DNA of 13,153 bases from JBBSIG01 sp038232215 (GTDB lineage: Bacteria; Actinomycetota; Thermoleophilia; Gaiellales; Gaiellaceae). Made by a program: the position numbers and the translations under genes. Positions 1 through 7,156 of this stretch are shown in pieces. The notes under the pieces were generated by a model that was given only the letters and a program-made list of their open reading frames with translations, was not told the origin of the DNA and ran no database searches. Position 1 is the stretch's first letter. Each line of letters opens with the position of its first letter. Location of the stretch: assembly GCA_038232215.1 (NCBI GenBank), contig JBBSIG010000058.1:1-13153 (forward strand), read 5' to 3'.

Positions 1-114
1 CCCGAGCGTGCGGCCCGCCTCGATCGTGAAGTCGACCCCGTCCACCGCTCTGATCGGCCCGCGCTCGGACTCGAACCAGGTGCGCAGGTTCTCGACCTGG
101 AGCAGCGGCGTCAT
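1..114 (-). CDS. Peptide/nickel-type ABC transporter ATP-binding protein, N-terminal fragment (DppD/OppD-like)
   Basis: Only the first 38 codons are in the window; the gene continues past the left edge. The visible residues begin MTPLLQVENLRTWF and continue with an AVDGVDFTIEAGRTLG stretch. This is the usual opening of a Dpp/Opp-type ATPase: the first beta strands, the aromatic A-loop region and the turn just before Walker A. Walker A itself is not reached. The ATG at 114 overlaps the TGA of the upstream GntR gene (ATGA, 4 bp), so the two are translationally coupled. By family, this protein would power import by the permeases encoded divergently at 3721-5564. A second ATPase (DppF-like) would be expected further left, but cannot be seen. 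Confidence 0.8.
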   Translation of the reverse strand, partial: MTPLLQVENLRTWFESERGPIRAVDGVDFTIEAGRTLG

Positions 115-779
115 CTCGTCGTCGGCGCGGTCACCGCGATGTGCTGCTCGACCGCGGCGACGATCGCTTCGCCGTCACGCGTCAGCAGGGCGGCCAGCAG
201 CTCGCCGTGCTCGGCCGCGATCCGCTCGAGGTTGCCGGTGCGCCCGTAGCGGAAGAAGTAGGCGCGGATGCGGGGCGCGATCGAGCGCCACACCTGGGCG
301 GTGTGCGGCTGACTCGAGCGGTCGAGCACGAGCTCGTGGAAGCGCACGTCGGCTTCCACCGAGCGTGCGAGATCGCCCGTGCGGCCGGCCTCTCCCATCA
401 GCCACACCTGCTTCGCGAGCTCGGCGAAGTCGGCCTCGGTCATCAGCTCGGCCGCCTTCGGGAAGCTGAACTTCTCGAGCACCAGGCGGATCGGCACCAG
501 CACCTGCTGCACCTCCTCGTCGGAGACGTCGAGCACCACCGCTCCCCGGTACGGGTAGGAGAGGACGAACCCTTCGTGCTCGAGCTGCCGGAGCGCCTCT
601 CGCACCGGGCCGCGGCTGGTCTTCAGCTCGCGGGCGATGCGCTCCTCGATCAGGCGCGTGCCGCCCTCGAGCTGCCCGGTCATGATCGCCTCGCGGAGCG
701 CTCCCACCACCTGCGCGCGGCGGAGGCGGCGGGGCGGCGATTCTGGCGGTATTGTTGACAATTCCCGGATAGTTGACAA
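111..779 (-). CDS. GntR-family transcriptional regulator with FCD ligand-binding domain
   Basis: This is a 222-residue protein if the TTG at 779 is used, a normal length for the FadR/FCD branch. Residues about 19-85 form the winged helix-turn-helix (IEERIARELKTSRGPVREAL is the classic GntR recognition segment). Residues about 90-215 form the all-helical FCD domain, with candidate metal-binding residues D144, H148 (in VRFHELV), H191 and H213. FCD domains usually bind small carboxylic acids with a metal ion. The start is unsure. TTG 779 and TTG 761 both lie inside the operator and no good Shine-Dalgarno precedes either; GTG 710 or 707 would trim the first helix. The gene is divergent from the catabolic operon beginning at 812 and overlaps the ABC ATPase gene downstream. 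It most likely represses its own operon, the plus-strand operon and the genes around 11575. The effector is probably a pathway intermediate (inference). Confidence 0.9.
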   Translation of the reverse strand: MSTIRELSTIPPESPPRRLRRAQVVGALREAIMTGQLEGGTRLIEERIARELKTSRGPVREALRQLEHEGFVLSYPYRGAVVLDVSDEEVQQVLVPIRLVLEKFSFPKAAELMTEADFAELAKQVWLMGEAGRTGDLARSVEADVRFHELVLDRSSQPHTAQVWRSIAPRIRAYFFRYGRTGNLERIAAEHGELLAALLTRDGEAIVAAVEQHIAVTAPTTR

Positions 780-780
780 T
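751..780 (-). promoter_or_regulatory. Composite operator, copy 1 (probable GntR/FCD binding site)
   Basis: Read on the minus strand, this contains ATTGTCAACTAT (780-769), a 6-bp gap, then ATTGTCAACAAT (762-751). Each is an imperfect or perfect ATTGT-NN-ACAAT palindrome, with centres 18 bp apart. The same two-site arrangement recurs at 11575-11604. Inverted TTGT...ACAA half-sites are typical of FadR-subfamily GntR proteins, and the site sits directly at the 5' end of a gntR gene. Minus-strand TTGTCA (779-774) and AACAAT (756-751) are also 17 bp apart, so the sites may cover the -35 and -10 of the gntR promoter. Binding by this regulator is inferred. Confidence 0.8.
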
Positions 781-801
781 CGCGTGAAAGGAGCCTAGCC
801 T
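773..801 (+). promoter_or_regulatory. Candidate promoter of the plus-strand catabolic/ABC operon
   Basis: A perfect -35 hexamer TTGACA (773-778) lies 17 bp upstream of a weak -10-like TAGCCT (796-801). Transcription would begin around 808-812, at or near the TTG start of the first gene. The -35 lies within the right-hand half of operator copy 1, so repressor binding would block it. The -10 match is poor and this is a prediction only. A second TTGACA at 755-760 has no convincing -10 partner. Confidence 0.35.
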
Positions 802-811
802 ACCGGTCTCC

Positions 812-1969
812 TTGCGGATTACAAGTGTGCAGACGACGGCGGTGCGCGTGCCGCTGCGCGAGCCCCTCAGGTGGACCGGCGGCATCCGCGAGTCTGCGTC
901 CGGGCTGATCCTCGAGCTGCACACGGACGAGGGGATCGTCGGGGTCGGAGAGGCCCCGGGACCGACGCTGCCCACGATCCAGACGATCGTCGAGCGTGAG
1001 TTCAGGCAGTTCCTCGTCGGCCAGGACCCGCTGCGGACGGAGTGGCTCGTGCACCGGCTCGAGGAGTACTCGCGCAACTGGGAGGGCATCGCGGCCTACG
1101 CGATCGCCGGCGTCGAGATGGCCCTGCTCGACCTGAAGGGCAAGGCGCTCGGCCTCTCGGTCGCCCAGCTGCTCGGCGGGTACACGCGCGCGTCGGTGCC
1201 CGTGATCGGCTACCTCTTCATCGACGAGCCAGAGGTGAATGCCGAGAAGGCTGCGGACTTCGTCGCGGACGGCTTCGGCGAGCTGAAGCTGAAGGTCGGC
1301 CGCGATCTCGCCCAGGACGACGACACCATCGCGGCGATTCGCGATCGTGTCGGCGGCGACGTGAAGCTGCGCATCGACGCCAACATGAACTGGAGCGTCC
1401 CGGCGGCGATCAAGTGGATCAGGGCGCTCGAGCGGTACGACCTCCAGTTCGTCGAGCAGCCGGTGCCGAACTTCGACGTCGAGGGCCTGGCGCAGGTGCG
1501 CCGCGCCGTGCAGACGCCGATCGCCGCCGACGAGGCCTGCACGACGATTCGCTCGGCGCTCGAGTTGCTCAAGGCGGACGCCTGCGACGTCTTCGTCGTC
1601 TACCCGTCCGAGGCGGGCGGTCTCACGCGTGCGCTCCAGATCGGCGCGCTCGCGACCGCTGCGGGCAAGTGGTGCGCGATCGGGAGCTGGGCCGAGCTCG
1701 GCGTGGCGACGACCGCGAACGTCCACGTGGCAGCGGCGTCGACAGCGTTTCCGTTCGCGAGCGACACCCACTATCCATTGCAGCTGCACGACGTCCTACT
1801 GGAACCGGTGGAGATCGTGGACGGGGAGATCGCGGTCTCGCAGGAGCCGGGGCTCGGAGTTGCACTCGACGCGACGAGCATGGCGACGCTCGGCGCGCTC
1901 GAGCTCCGCGAGTCGCCGTTCTACGACGATGTTCAGGGAGCGGCCCCCAGCGTGGGGCAGATCCTCTGA
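812..1969 (+). CDS. Enolase-superfamily enzyme, mandelate racemase/muconate lactonizing type
   Basis: The protein has 385 residues, the usual length for the family. The N-terminal capping domain is about 1-125 and the modified TIM barrel about 130-360. Visible active-site elements are the KxK motif K159/K161 (GELKLKVG), metal ligands D189 (RIDAN), E215 (FVEQP) and D240 (AADE), and the seventh-strand GSWAE with E295. In muconate-lactonizing, NAAAR and OSBS-like enzymes a second catalytic lysine lies 24 residues after the third metal ligand. Here that position is Y264 (VVYPSEAGG). The enzyme should still abstract an alpha proton from a carboxylate substrate, but probably not by the two-lysine racemase mechanism. 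TTG 812 is chosen because the N-terminus (MRITSVQTTAVRVPL) fits the family. AAAGGAG at 787-793 is 18 nt away, too far for a normal ribosome site, so the mRNA may be nearly leaderless. This is the first gene of the operon. Exact reaction unknown: dehydratase, cycloisomerase or epimerase. Confidence 0.88.
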   Translation: MRITSVQTTAVRVPLREPLRWTGGIRESASGLILELHTDEGIVGVGEAPGPTLPTIQTIVEREFRQFLVGQDPLRTEWLVHRLEEYSRNWEGIAAYAIAGVEMALLDLKGKALGLSVAQLLGGYTRASVPVIGYLFIDEPEVNAEKAADFVADGFGELKLKVGRDLAQDDDTIAAIRDRVGGDVKLRIDANMNWSVPAAIKWIRALERYDLQFVEQPVPNFDVEGLAQVRRAVQTPIAADEACTTIRSALELLKADACDVFVVYPSEAGGLTRALQIGALATAAGKWCAIGSWAELGVATTANVHVAAASTAFPFASDTHYPLQLHDVLLEPVEIVDGEIAVSQEPGLGVALDATSMATLGALELRESPFYDDVQGAAPSVGQIL

Positions 1970-2043
1970 GGCGGCGCTTGTCGACGCCGATCACACGAGG
2001 GGACGGGGCTTCGCCTCGGCCCCGCTCGAGGAAGGGAGGGCAG

Positions 2044-3666
2044 ATGTCGGAGAAGAAGCTCAGCCGTCGCGACCTGCTGAAGCAGGGGGGCGTCGCCGGT
2101 GCCGGTGCGGTCGCGGCAGGCGCGCTCGGCGGCCCGGCCGGCGCAGCCGTGGGTCGCGTCGCGAGGAACAGCGCCAAGCCGAAGCGCGGCGGGAAGGTCG
2201 ACTGGGCGCTCGAGCAGGACCCGGCTCACATCGCCCCGTTCGGCGGCATCCTGACGATGACCCGGACGGCGCAGGAGCCGATGTACGAGTCCCTGCTGAT
2301 GTGGGACAAGAACCTGAACGTGAAGCCGGCGCTCGCCACGGGCTACACCGTCCGCGACGCGAAGACGATCGACTTCAACCTGCGCAAGGGCGTGAAGTTC
2401 CACAACGGCAAGGAGGTGACGGCCGACGACTGCGTGTACTCGTTCGAGCAGCAGCTGAACCCGCCGCTGCCCGGCAGCGTCTCCGTCCTCGGGCAGGTGC
2501 CCGCCATCGCCGGTACGGAGGCCCGCGGCAAGTACACGCTGCGCATGCACCTGAAGGGCCCCGACGCGCGCGTGTTCGGCTATCTCGCCTGGCAGCGCTA
2601 CTCCGCGATCGTGCCGCGGGACATGTACAAGGACGTCAACGCGGCGGTTCAGGGCATCGGCACCGGCCCGTATCGGCTGGACGGCGCCTACGTCCCCAAC
2701 AACCACGTCAACTACGTCCGCAACAAGAGCTACTGGGACAAGTCGGTGCCGTACCTGGACGCGATCAACTACAGGATCATCACCGACGAGCAGGCCCGCA
2801 TCGCGGCGCTGCGGGCCGGTGCGATCGACGGCGCCACCCTGTCGGTGGACAGCGCCCGGGCGCTGTCCAAGGCGAAGGGCCTGAAGGTGCTGAAGGGCCT
2901 GACCGCGGCCTTCCGCGAGCTCCAGTTCACGATCAAGGAAGGCGAGAACAAGCCGTGGGCGGACCGCCGCGTCCGGCAGGCGGTCAACTTCGCGATCAAC
3001 CGGCAGGAGATCCTCAACAAGGTCTACAACGGCGAGGGCTCGTACAGCGGCCACGTCGCGGCCGGCTACGGGCCCTGGGTGATCCCGCAGGCCGAGCTCA
3101 AGAGCAAGTGGGAGAAGTACGACCTGCCGATGGCCAAGAAGCTGATGGCGGCGGCCGGGCGCTCGAAGGGGTTCGAGGTCACCCTGACCACGTTCTCGAC
3201 CCCGCTCGACTTCCCCGCCATCGCGGCCCTGATCCAGAACCAGCTGAAGAGGATCAACATCGACGTCAAGATCGTCGCCCAGGATCCCGCCACCTTCGCC
3301 GCCGCGAACGGAAAGGGAACGTTCGAGTGGGACCTGACCGCGCGCGGCATGCGCGGCGACGTCGACGGCTACGTCGCCGAGTTCAACCCGACGGGCGCGT
3401 TCGGCAAGACCGTGTTCAACACCTGGTTCAGCGGCTACCGGAACGTGCCGATCTTCCGGCTCGTCGGCAACGGGCGGATCACGCTCGACCAGAAGAAGCG
3501 CCTGCCGATGTACCAGCGGCTCGGCCGGCTCCTGATGACGGAGCTGATCGAGGTGCCGCTCATCTCGGTCAACAAGTACCAGGTCGTGAACGCGAAGCTG
3601 CAGGGGATGTACGTCGCGTTCACCGACTTCAACACCGGCCTCGTCAGGAACGCCTGGCTGGCCTGA
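2044..3666 (+). CDS. Family 5 extracellular solute-binding protein, Tat-exported (peptide/nickel/opine type)
   Basis: This is a 540-residue SBP_bac_5 protein. The N-terminus has a twin-arginine motif (LSRRDLLKQGG, R8-R9) followed by a weakly hydrophobic Ala/Gly-rich stretch to about residue 37. There is no lipobox cysteine, so it looks Tat-exported and soluble or wall-retained rather than a lipoprotein. Family hallmarks include the early YESLLMWDKNLNVKPALA region, then FNLRKGVKFHNGKEVTADD and, near the middle, RRVRQAVNFAINRQEIL. It would capture the substrate for the two permeases that follow. The ATG at 2044 has a strong purine-rich ribosome site (GGGAGG, about 2034-2039). A 74-nt gap follows the enolase gene. 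In the same frame the open reading extends far upstream, but that part shadows the enolase gene. Ligand not predictable; the family binds peptides, opines, sugars or metals. Confidence 0.93.
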   Translation: MSEKKLSRRDLLKQGGVAGAGAVAAGALGGPAGAAVGRVARNSAKPKRGGKVDWALEQDPAHIAPFGGILTMTRTAQEPMYESLLMWDKNLNVKPALATGYTVRDAKTIDFNLRKGVKFHNGKEVTADDCVYSFEQQLNPPLPGSVSVLGQVPAIAGTEARGKYTLRMHLKGPDARVFGYLAWQRYSAIVPRDMYKDVNAAVQGIGTGPYRLDGAYVPNNHVNYVRNKSYWDKSVPYLDAINYRIITDEQARIAALRAGAIDGATLSVDSARALSKAKGLKVLKGLTAAFRELQFTIKEGENKPWADRRVRQAVNFAINRQEILNKVYNGEGSYSGHVAAGYGPWVIPQAELKSKWEKYDLPMAKKLMAAAGRSKGFEVTLTTFSTPLDFPAIAALIQNQLKRINIDVKIVAQDPATFAAANGKGTFEWDLTARGMRGDVDGYVAEFNPTGAFGKTVFNTWFSGYRNVPIFRLVGNGRITLDQKKRLPMYQRLGRLLMTELIEVPLISVNKYQVVNAKLQGMYVAFTDFNTGLVRNAWLA

Positions 3667-3675
3667 TCGCCGTCC

Positions 3676-3708
3676 CGGGCGGGACCGCGCGCGGCGCGGT
3701 CCCGCCCG
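3676..3708 (+). other. Perfect 15-bp GC hairpin between the binding-protein and permease genes
   Basis: Positions 3676-3690 pair perfectly with 3694-3708 around a 3-nt loop (3691-3693). No T-run follows, so it is not a textbook intrinsic terminator. It starts 10 nt after the binding-protein stop and ends 12 nt before the permease GTG. Such structures between a binding-protein gene and its permeases commonly protect the upstream mRNA 3' end or attenuate downstream transcription, giving an excess of binding protein. The structure is read directly from the sequence; the role is inferred. Confidence 0.75.
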
Positions 3709-3720
3709 CTCCCTCCGGCC

Positions 3721-4671
3721 GTGCGCCGCTTTCTCGTCCACCGGTTCTCCTCGATGATCGTGACGCTCGTCGCGGTCTCGGTCGCCGTCTTCCTGATGGT
3801 CCGGCTGCTACCCGGCAACGTCATCGACATCCTGTTCGGCGGCGACGCCACCGCCACGCCCGAGGCCAGGGCCGCCGCCGCGCGCCAGCTCGGCCTCGAC
3901 GGCTCCTACCTGTCCCAGTACTGGCGCTGGATCAACGGGATCTTCCACGGCGACCTGGGCACCTCGCTCCTGAGCCAGCGTCCGATCGCCGCCATCTTCG
4001 GAGACGCCCTGCCGGTCACGATCGAGCTGGTCGTCCTCGGGCTCCTGTTCGCGACGCTGGTCGGCGTGCCGCTGGGTGTCGTGTCGGCCGTTCGCCGCAA
4101 CAGCGCGCGGGACTACGCCTCCCGCGTCGGCGGGCTGATCGGCATCTCGATTCCCAACTTCTGGCTCGCGACCCTGCTACTCGTCTTCTCCTCGCGGGTC
4201 TTCCACTGGGTGCCGCCGCTCCAGTACGTCTCGATCTTCGAGGACCCGTGGCAGAACCTGCAGGAGTTCTTCATGCCTGCGCTCGCGATCTCGGTCTTCA
4301 CGCTCGCGATCGTGATGCGGATGGTGCGCGCGACGATGCTCGAGGTGCTCAATCTCGACTACGTCCGCACCGCACGGGCGAAGGGCGTGCCGCGCGCGCG
4401 TGTCGTTCGCAAGCACGCGCTTCGGAACGCCCTGATCCCGGTGGTGACCGTCGTCGGGTTCGAGGTCGGCGTCCTGATCGGCGGCGCCGCGGTGGTCGAG
4501 ATCATCTTCGGCCTTCCCGGCGTCGGCTACACCCTGCTGAACGCGATCTTCCAGCGCGACTATCCCGTGATCCAGAACGCGACGCTGCTGATCGCGGCGG
4601 TGTTCGTCGTCGTCAACGTGGTCGTCGACCTGATCTACGGCTGGCTCGATCCGAGGATCTCGGTCACGTGA
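3721..4671 (+). CDS. ABC transporter permease, DppB/OppB type
   Basis: This is a 316-residue membrane protein with about six transmembrane segments (roughly 11-30, 99-121, 135-157, 184-204, 239-262 and 284-306). The opening MRRFLVHRFSSMIVTLVAVS is typical of DppB. The long periplasmic loop between the first two segments contains LGLDGSYLSQYWRWINGIFHGDLG, another family mark. The EAA loop that docks onto the ATPase is at about 213-232 (DYVRTARAKGVPRARVVRKH). The start is GTG 3721. No Shine-Dalgarno is visible in the pyrimidine-rich 3709-3720, directly after a 15-bp hairpin, so initiation may be weak. The stop overlaps the next permease start by 4 bp (GTGA at 4668-4671). It forms the transport channel with the following permease; the substrate class is set by the binding protein. 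Confidence 0.95.
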   Translation: MRRFLVHRFSSMIVTLVAVSVAVFLMVRLLPGNVIDILFGGDATATPEARAAAARQLGLDGSYLSQYWRWINGIFHGDLGTSLLSQRPIAAIFGDALPVTIELVVLGLLFATLVGVPLGVVSAVRRNSARDYASRVGGLIGISIPNFWLATLLLVFSSRVFHWVPPLQYVSIFEDPWQNLQEFFMPALAISVFTLAIVMRMVRATMLEVLNLDYVRTARAKGVPRARVVRKHALRNALIPVVTVVGFEVGVLIGGAAVVEIIFGLPGVGYTLLNAIFQRDYPVIQNATLLIAAVFVVVNVVVDLIYGWLDPRISVT

Positions 4672-5564
4672 CGTCCGCGACGGCCACCGCCGCCTGGGAG
4701 CGGATGCCGCGTCGCCGCCTGCTCCCGGCGCGCTGGCGCAACCCGATCGGCCTCGTCGGCGCGGCCATCGTCGGCCTTTGCGTCCTGACCGCCCTCGTCG
4801 GGCGGCACGTCTGGACGAAGGACCCGGACGATCCCGTCTCCGACCGCCTGCAGGGGCCGTCCTGGGCGCACCCGTTCGGCACGGACGACCTCGGTCGCGA
4901 CACGCTCGCGCGGGTCGTCCACGGCGCGCAGGTGTCGCTCGAGGTCGGGGCGGTCGCGATCTCGATCGCGCTCGTCGCCGGCATCCTGATCGGCCTGCTC
5001 TCGGGCTACTACCGCGGGCTCGTCGACCTCGTCCTGATGCGGGTCGTCGACGTGATGTTCGCCTTCCCGGGCCTCGTGCTCGCGATCGTGATCGCGGGCC
5101 TGCTGGGCGCGAACCGGCGGAACGCGATGATCGCGATCGGGATCATCATCACGCCGGCCTTCGCCCGCGTCGTCCGGGCGGCGGTGCTCGAGGTGATGGG
5201 CTATCCGTTCATCGAGTCGGCGCGCGCGCTCGGCGCCGGCGGCATCCGGATCATGCTGCGCCACCTGATCCCGAACATCGTCGCGCCGCTGATCGTGCTG
5301 ACGACGGTCTACTTCTCCACGGCCATCCTGAGCGAGGCGACCCTGTCGTTCCTGGGGCTCGGGACGCAGCCTCCCGAGGCCGCCTGGGGGAACATGCTCT
5401 CGACCGCCCGCAGCTACATCGACCAGAGCGTCTGGATGTCGATCTTCCCGGGGCTCGCGATCATGGTCGTCGTGATGGGCTTCAACTTCCTCGGCGACGG
5501 ACTGCGTGACGTGCTCGACCCGCGGATCGGCGGCGTGGTGGGCGACGTCGTCGTCAAGAAGTAG
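4668..5564 (+). CDS. ABC transporter permease, DppC/OppC type
   Basis: The protein has 298 residues when started at GTG 4668, which overlaps the stop of the DppB-like gene by 4 bp. DppC hallmarks are the N-terminal RWRNPIGLVGAAIVGL helix, then HPFGTDDLGRDTLARVVHGA (about 68-87). The EAA docking loop is at about 180-202 (FIESARALGAGGIRIMLRHL), followed by the LSEATLSFLGLGTQPPEAAWG segment. The C-terminus GDGLRDVLDPR is also standard. There are about six membrane segments. It pairs with the preceding permease and relies on ATPases encoded on the opposite strand at the left edge. The upstream open frame (1629 onward) is a shadow of other genes and not part of this protein. Its TAG stop shares one base with the GTG of the next gene. 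Confidence 0.95.
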   Translation: MTSATATAAWERMPRRRLLPARWRNPIGLVGAAIVGLCVLTALVGRHVWTKDPDDPVSDRLQGPSWAHPFGTDDLGRDTLARVVHGAQVSLEVGAVAISIALVAGILIGLLSGYYRGLVDLVLMRVVDVMFAFPGLVLAIVIAGLLGANRRNAMIAIGIIITPAFARVVRAAVLEVMGYPFIESARALGAGGIRIMLRHLIPNIVAPLIVLTTVYFSTAILSEATLSFLGLGTQPPEAAWGNMLSTARSYIDQSVWMSIFPGLAIMVVVMGFNFLGDGLRDVLDPRIGGVVGDVVVKK

Positions 5565-7156
5565 TGGACCTCGTCGTCCGCGGCGGCTGGATCGTGGACG
5601 GAAGCGGCCGGCCGTCCTTCCGGGGAGACGTCGGGCTCGAGGACGGTCGCATCGCCGCGATCGGGGAGCTGAACGGCTCCACGCGGACGATCGACGCTCG
5701 CGGCCGAGTGATCTGCCCCGGCTTCGTCGACCCGCACAGCCACAGCGACTGGTCGATCCTCGCGAACCCCCGGGCCGAGAGCACGATCCGCCAGGGCGTC
5801 ACGACGGAGGTGGTCGGAAACTGCGGCTGGACCTACGCGCCCGTCTCGGACGCGTCGCGACACTTCGTCGAGGCCAGGATGCGGACGTTCGCCTACGACG
5901 GGCCGATCGAGTGGTCGAGCTTCGCCGACCACCTCTCGTGGCTCTCGCGGCGCGGGCACGCGCCGAACCTCGCCTGGTTCGTCGGGCACAACACCGTCCG
6001 CTACGCCGCCGGCGTCTTCTCGCCGCTCGCGAGCGAGCAGGAGCTGCGCGCGATGGAGCGCTTCGTGCGCGAGGCGATGCACGCCGGGGCGCTCGGTCTG
6101 TCCACCGGGCTCGAGTTCAACCCGGGCCGGATGGCACCGACCGACGAGCTCGTCCGCCTGAACAAGGTGGTCGGCGGGTACGACGGCTACTACACGAGCC
6201 ACGTCCGCAACCGCGACGCCCACCTGCAGGACTCGATCGAGGAGTTCCTGACGATCGTGCGGGACGGCGGCACCCGCGGCGAGATCTCCCACCTGAACGT
6301 CCGCCACCGCACCGGCGCGGCCCCGGGCGCGTGGCAGCGCGCGGTCGACACCATGCAGGAGGCGCGGGAGGTCGAGGGCCTCGACGTCCTCGCCGACACG
6401 ACGCCGTTCAACGACGGGCTCGGCCAGATGGCGGCGATCCTGCCGCAGTGGGCGATGGAGGGTGGCTGGAAGCAGGTCTCCGCCCGCCTGCGGGACGAGG
6501 AAGCGCGAGAGCGGCTGCGCCACGAGTGCGACCGCTACTGGCGCTTCATCCATCGCGGCGAGTGGCACCGCGTGCGGCTGCAGTCGAGCCCGCAGTTCCC
6601 CGAGCTCGGAGGCAGGGACTTCGACGAGATCTCCGCCGCGCTCGGCAAGGACCAGTGGGACTGCTACTTCGACATCCTCGCGGCGGCCGGCCCGGCGCTC
6701 GAGAGCATCCTGCTGATCGGCGAGCTCTTCACGGACGAGCACCTGACCGAGATGATCACGCACCCGCTGCTCTCGCTCGGGGTCGACGGCTTCACGAGCG
6801 CGCTCGACTCGCGGCTCGCCGCGGTGACGGCGCACCCGGTCTGCTTCGCCGGGCACGTGCACTACCTGACGCGCCACGTGGGCGAGCTGAAGTCGCTCTC
6901 GCTCGAGGAAGCGATCCGCAAGATGACGTCGATGCCGGCCGACCACTTCGGCCTCCGCGATCGGGGGCGGATCGAGCCCGGCGCCGCCGGCGACCTCGTC
7001 GTGCTCGACCTCGATCGGCTCGAGGACGGCTCGACCCTGCACGACCCGCTCAACTACGTGCAGGGCGTCGATCACGTCCTCGTCAACGGGACGCCTGTCG
7101 TGGCCGACGGCGAGCACACCGGCGCGCTGCCGGGCCGGCACCTCCCGCGGCGGTGA
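5564..7156 (+). CDS. N-acyl-D-amino-acid deacylase (D-aminoacylase family amidohydrolase)
   Basis: This is a 530-residue amidohydrolase-superfamily protein, cytoplasmic by lack of signal peptide. A small beta domain is made from the N-terminus (about 1-50) and C-terminus (about 470-520), and a metal-dependent TIM barrel lies between them. Visible metal and catalytic positions follow the D-aminoacylase pattern: H58 and H60 (PGFVDPHSHSD), bridging C87 (VVGNCG), H213 (YTSHVRNRD), H243 (EISHLN) and the candidate catalytic D408 (LGVDGFTSA). The Cys in place of a carbamylated Lys is the mark of the D-aminoacylase/dihydroorotase-like COG3653 branch. Members hydrolyse N-acyl-D-amino acids or related amides such as N-acyl-D-glutamate or D-peptide ends. 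Start GTG 5564 overlaps the permease stop by one base (TAGTG). Sitting after an importer, it probably deacylates the imported substrate. Substrate chain unknown. Confidence 0.9.
   Translation: MDLVVRGGWIVDGSGRPSFRGDVGLEDGRIAAIGELNGSTRTIDARGRVICPGFVDPHSHSDWSILANPRAESTIRQGVTTEVVGNCGWTYAPVSDASRHFVEARMRTFAYDGPIEWSSFADHLSWLSRRGHAPNLAWFVGHNTVRYAAGVFSPLASEQELRAMERFVREAMHAGALGLSTGLEFNPGRMAPTDELVRLNKVVGGYDGYYTSHVRNRDAHLQDSIEEFLTIVRDGGTRGEISHLNVRHRTGAAPGAWQRAVDTMQEAREVEGLDVLADTTPFNDGLGQMAAILPQWAMEGGWKQVSARLRDEEARERLRHECDRYWRFIHRGEWHRVRLQSSPQFPELGGRDFDEISAALGKDQWDCYFDILAAAGPALESILLIGELFTDEHLTEMITHPLLSLGVDGFTSALDSRLAAVTAHPVCFAGHVHYLTRHVGELKSLSLEEAIRKMTSMPADHFGLRDRGRIEPGAAGDLVVLDLDRLEDGSTLHDPLNYVQGVDHVLVNGTPVVADGEHTGALPGRHLPRR

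Noticed and set aside
2004..2024. 6-bp stem with 9-nt loop before the binding-protein ribosome site, considered as an attenuator
   Set aside because: Short, GC-driven and without a T-run; such stems are expected by chance at this composition.
1042..2043. Long plus-strand open frame upstream of and in frame with the binding-protein gene
   Set aside because: It is an Arg/Ala/Gly-rich shadow of the enolase gene in another frame. The Tat signal and ribosome site place the true start at 2044.
1933..3741. 602-codon minus-strand open frame opposite the binding-protein gene
   Set aside because: Antisense shadow with low-complexity Arg/Val/Asp/Leu composition and no motif; the plus strand encodes a clear family 5 binding protein.
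1629..4667. About 1000 codons open ahead of the DppC-like permease in the same frame
   Set aside because: High GC leaves few stops. The translation is low-complexity Arg/Pro/Ala, with no family signal before 4668.
5414..7141. 575-codon minus-strand open frame opposite the D-aminoacylase gene
   Set aside because: Antisense shadow; the plus-strand amidohydrolase motifs are intact.
5506..7152. In-frame extension ahead of the threonine-aldolase-like gene
   Set aside because: Shadow of the deacylase gene. MIDLRSEV at 7153 matches the family N-terminus and overlaps the previous stop in the usual way.
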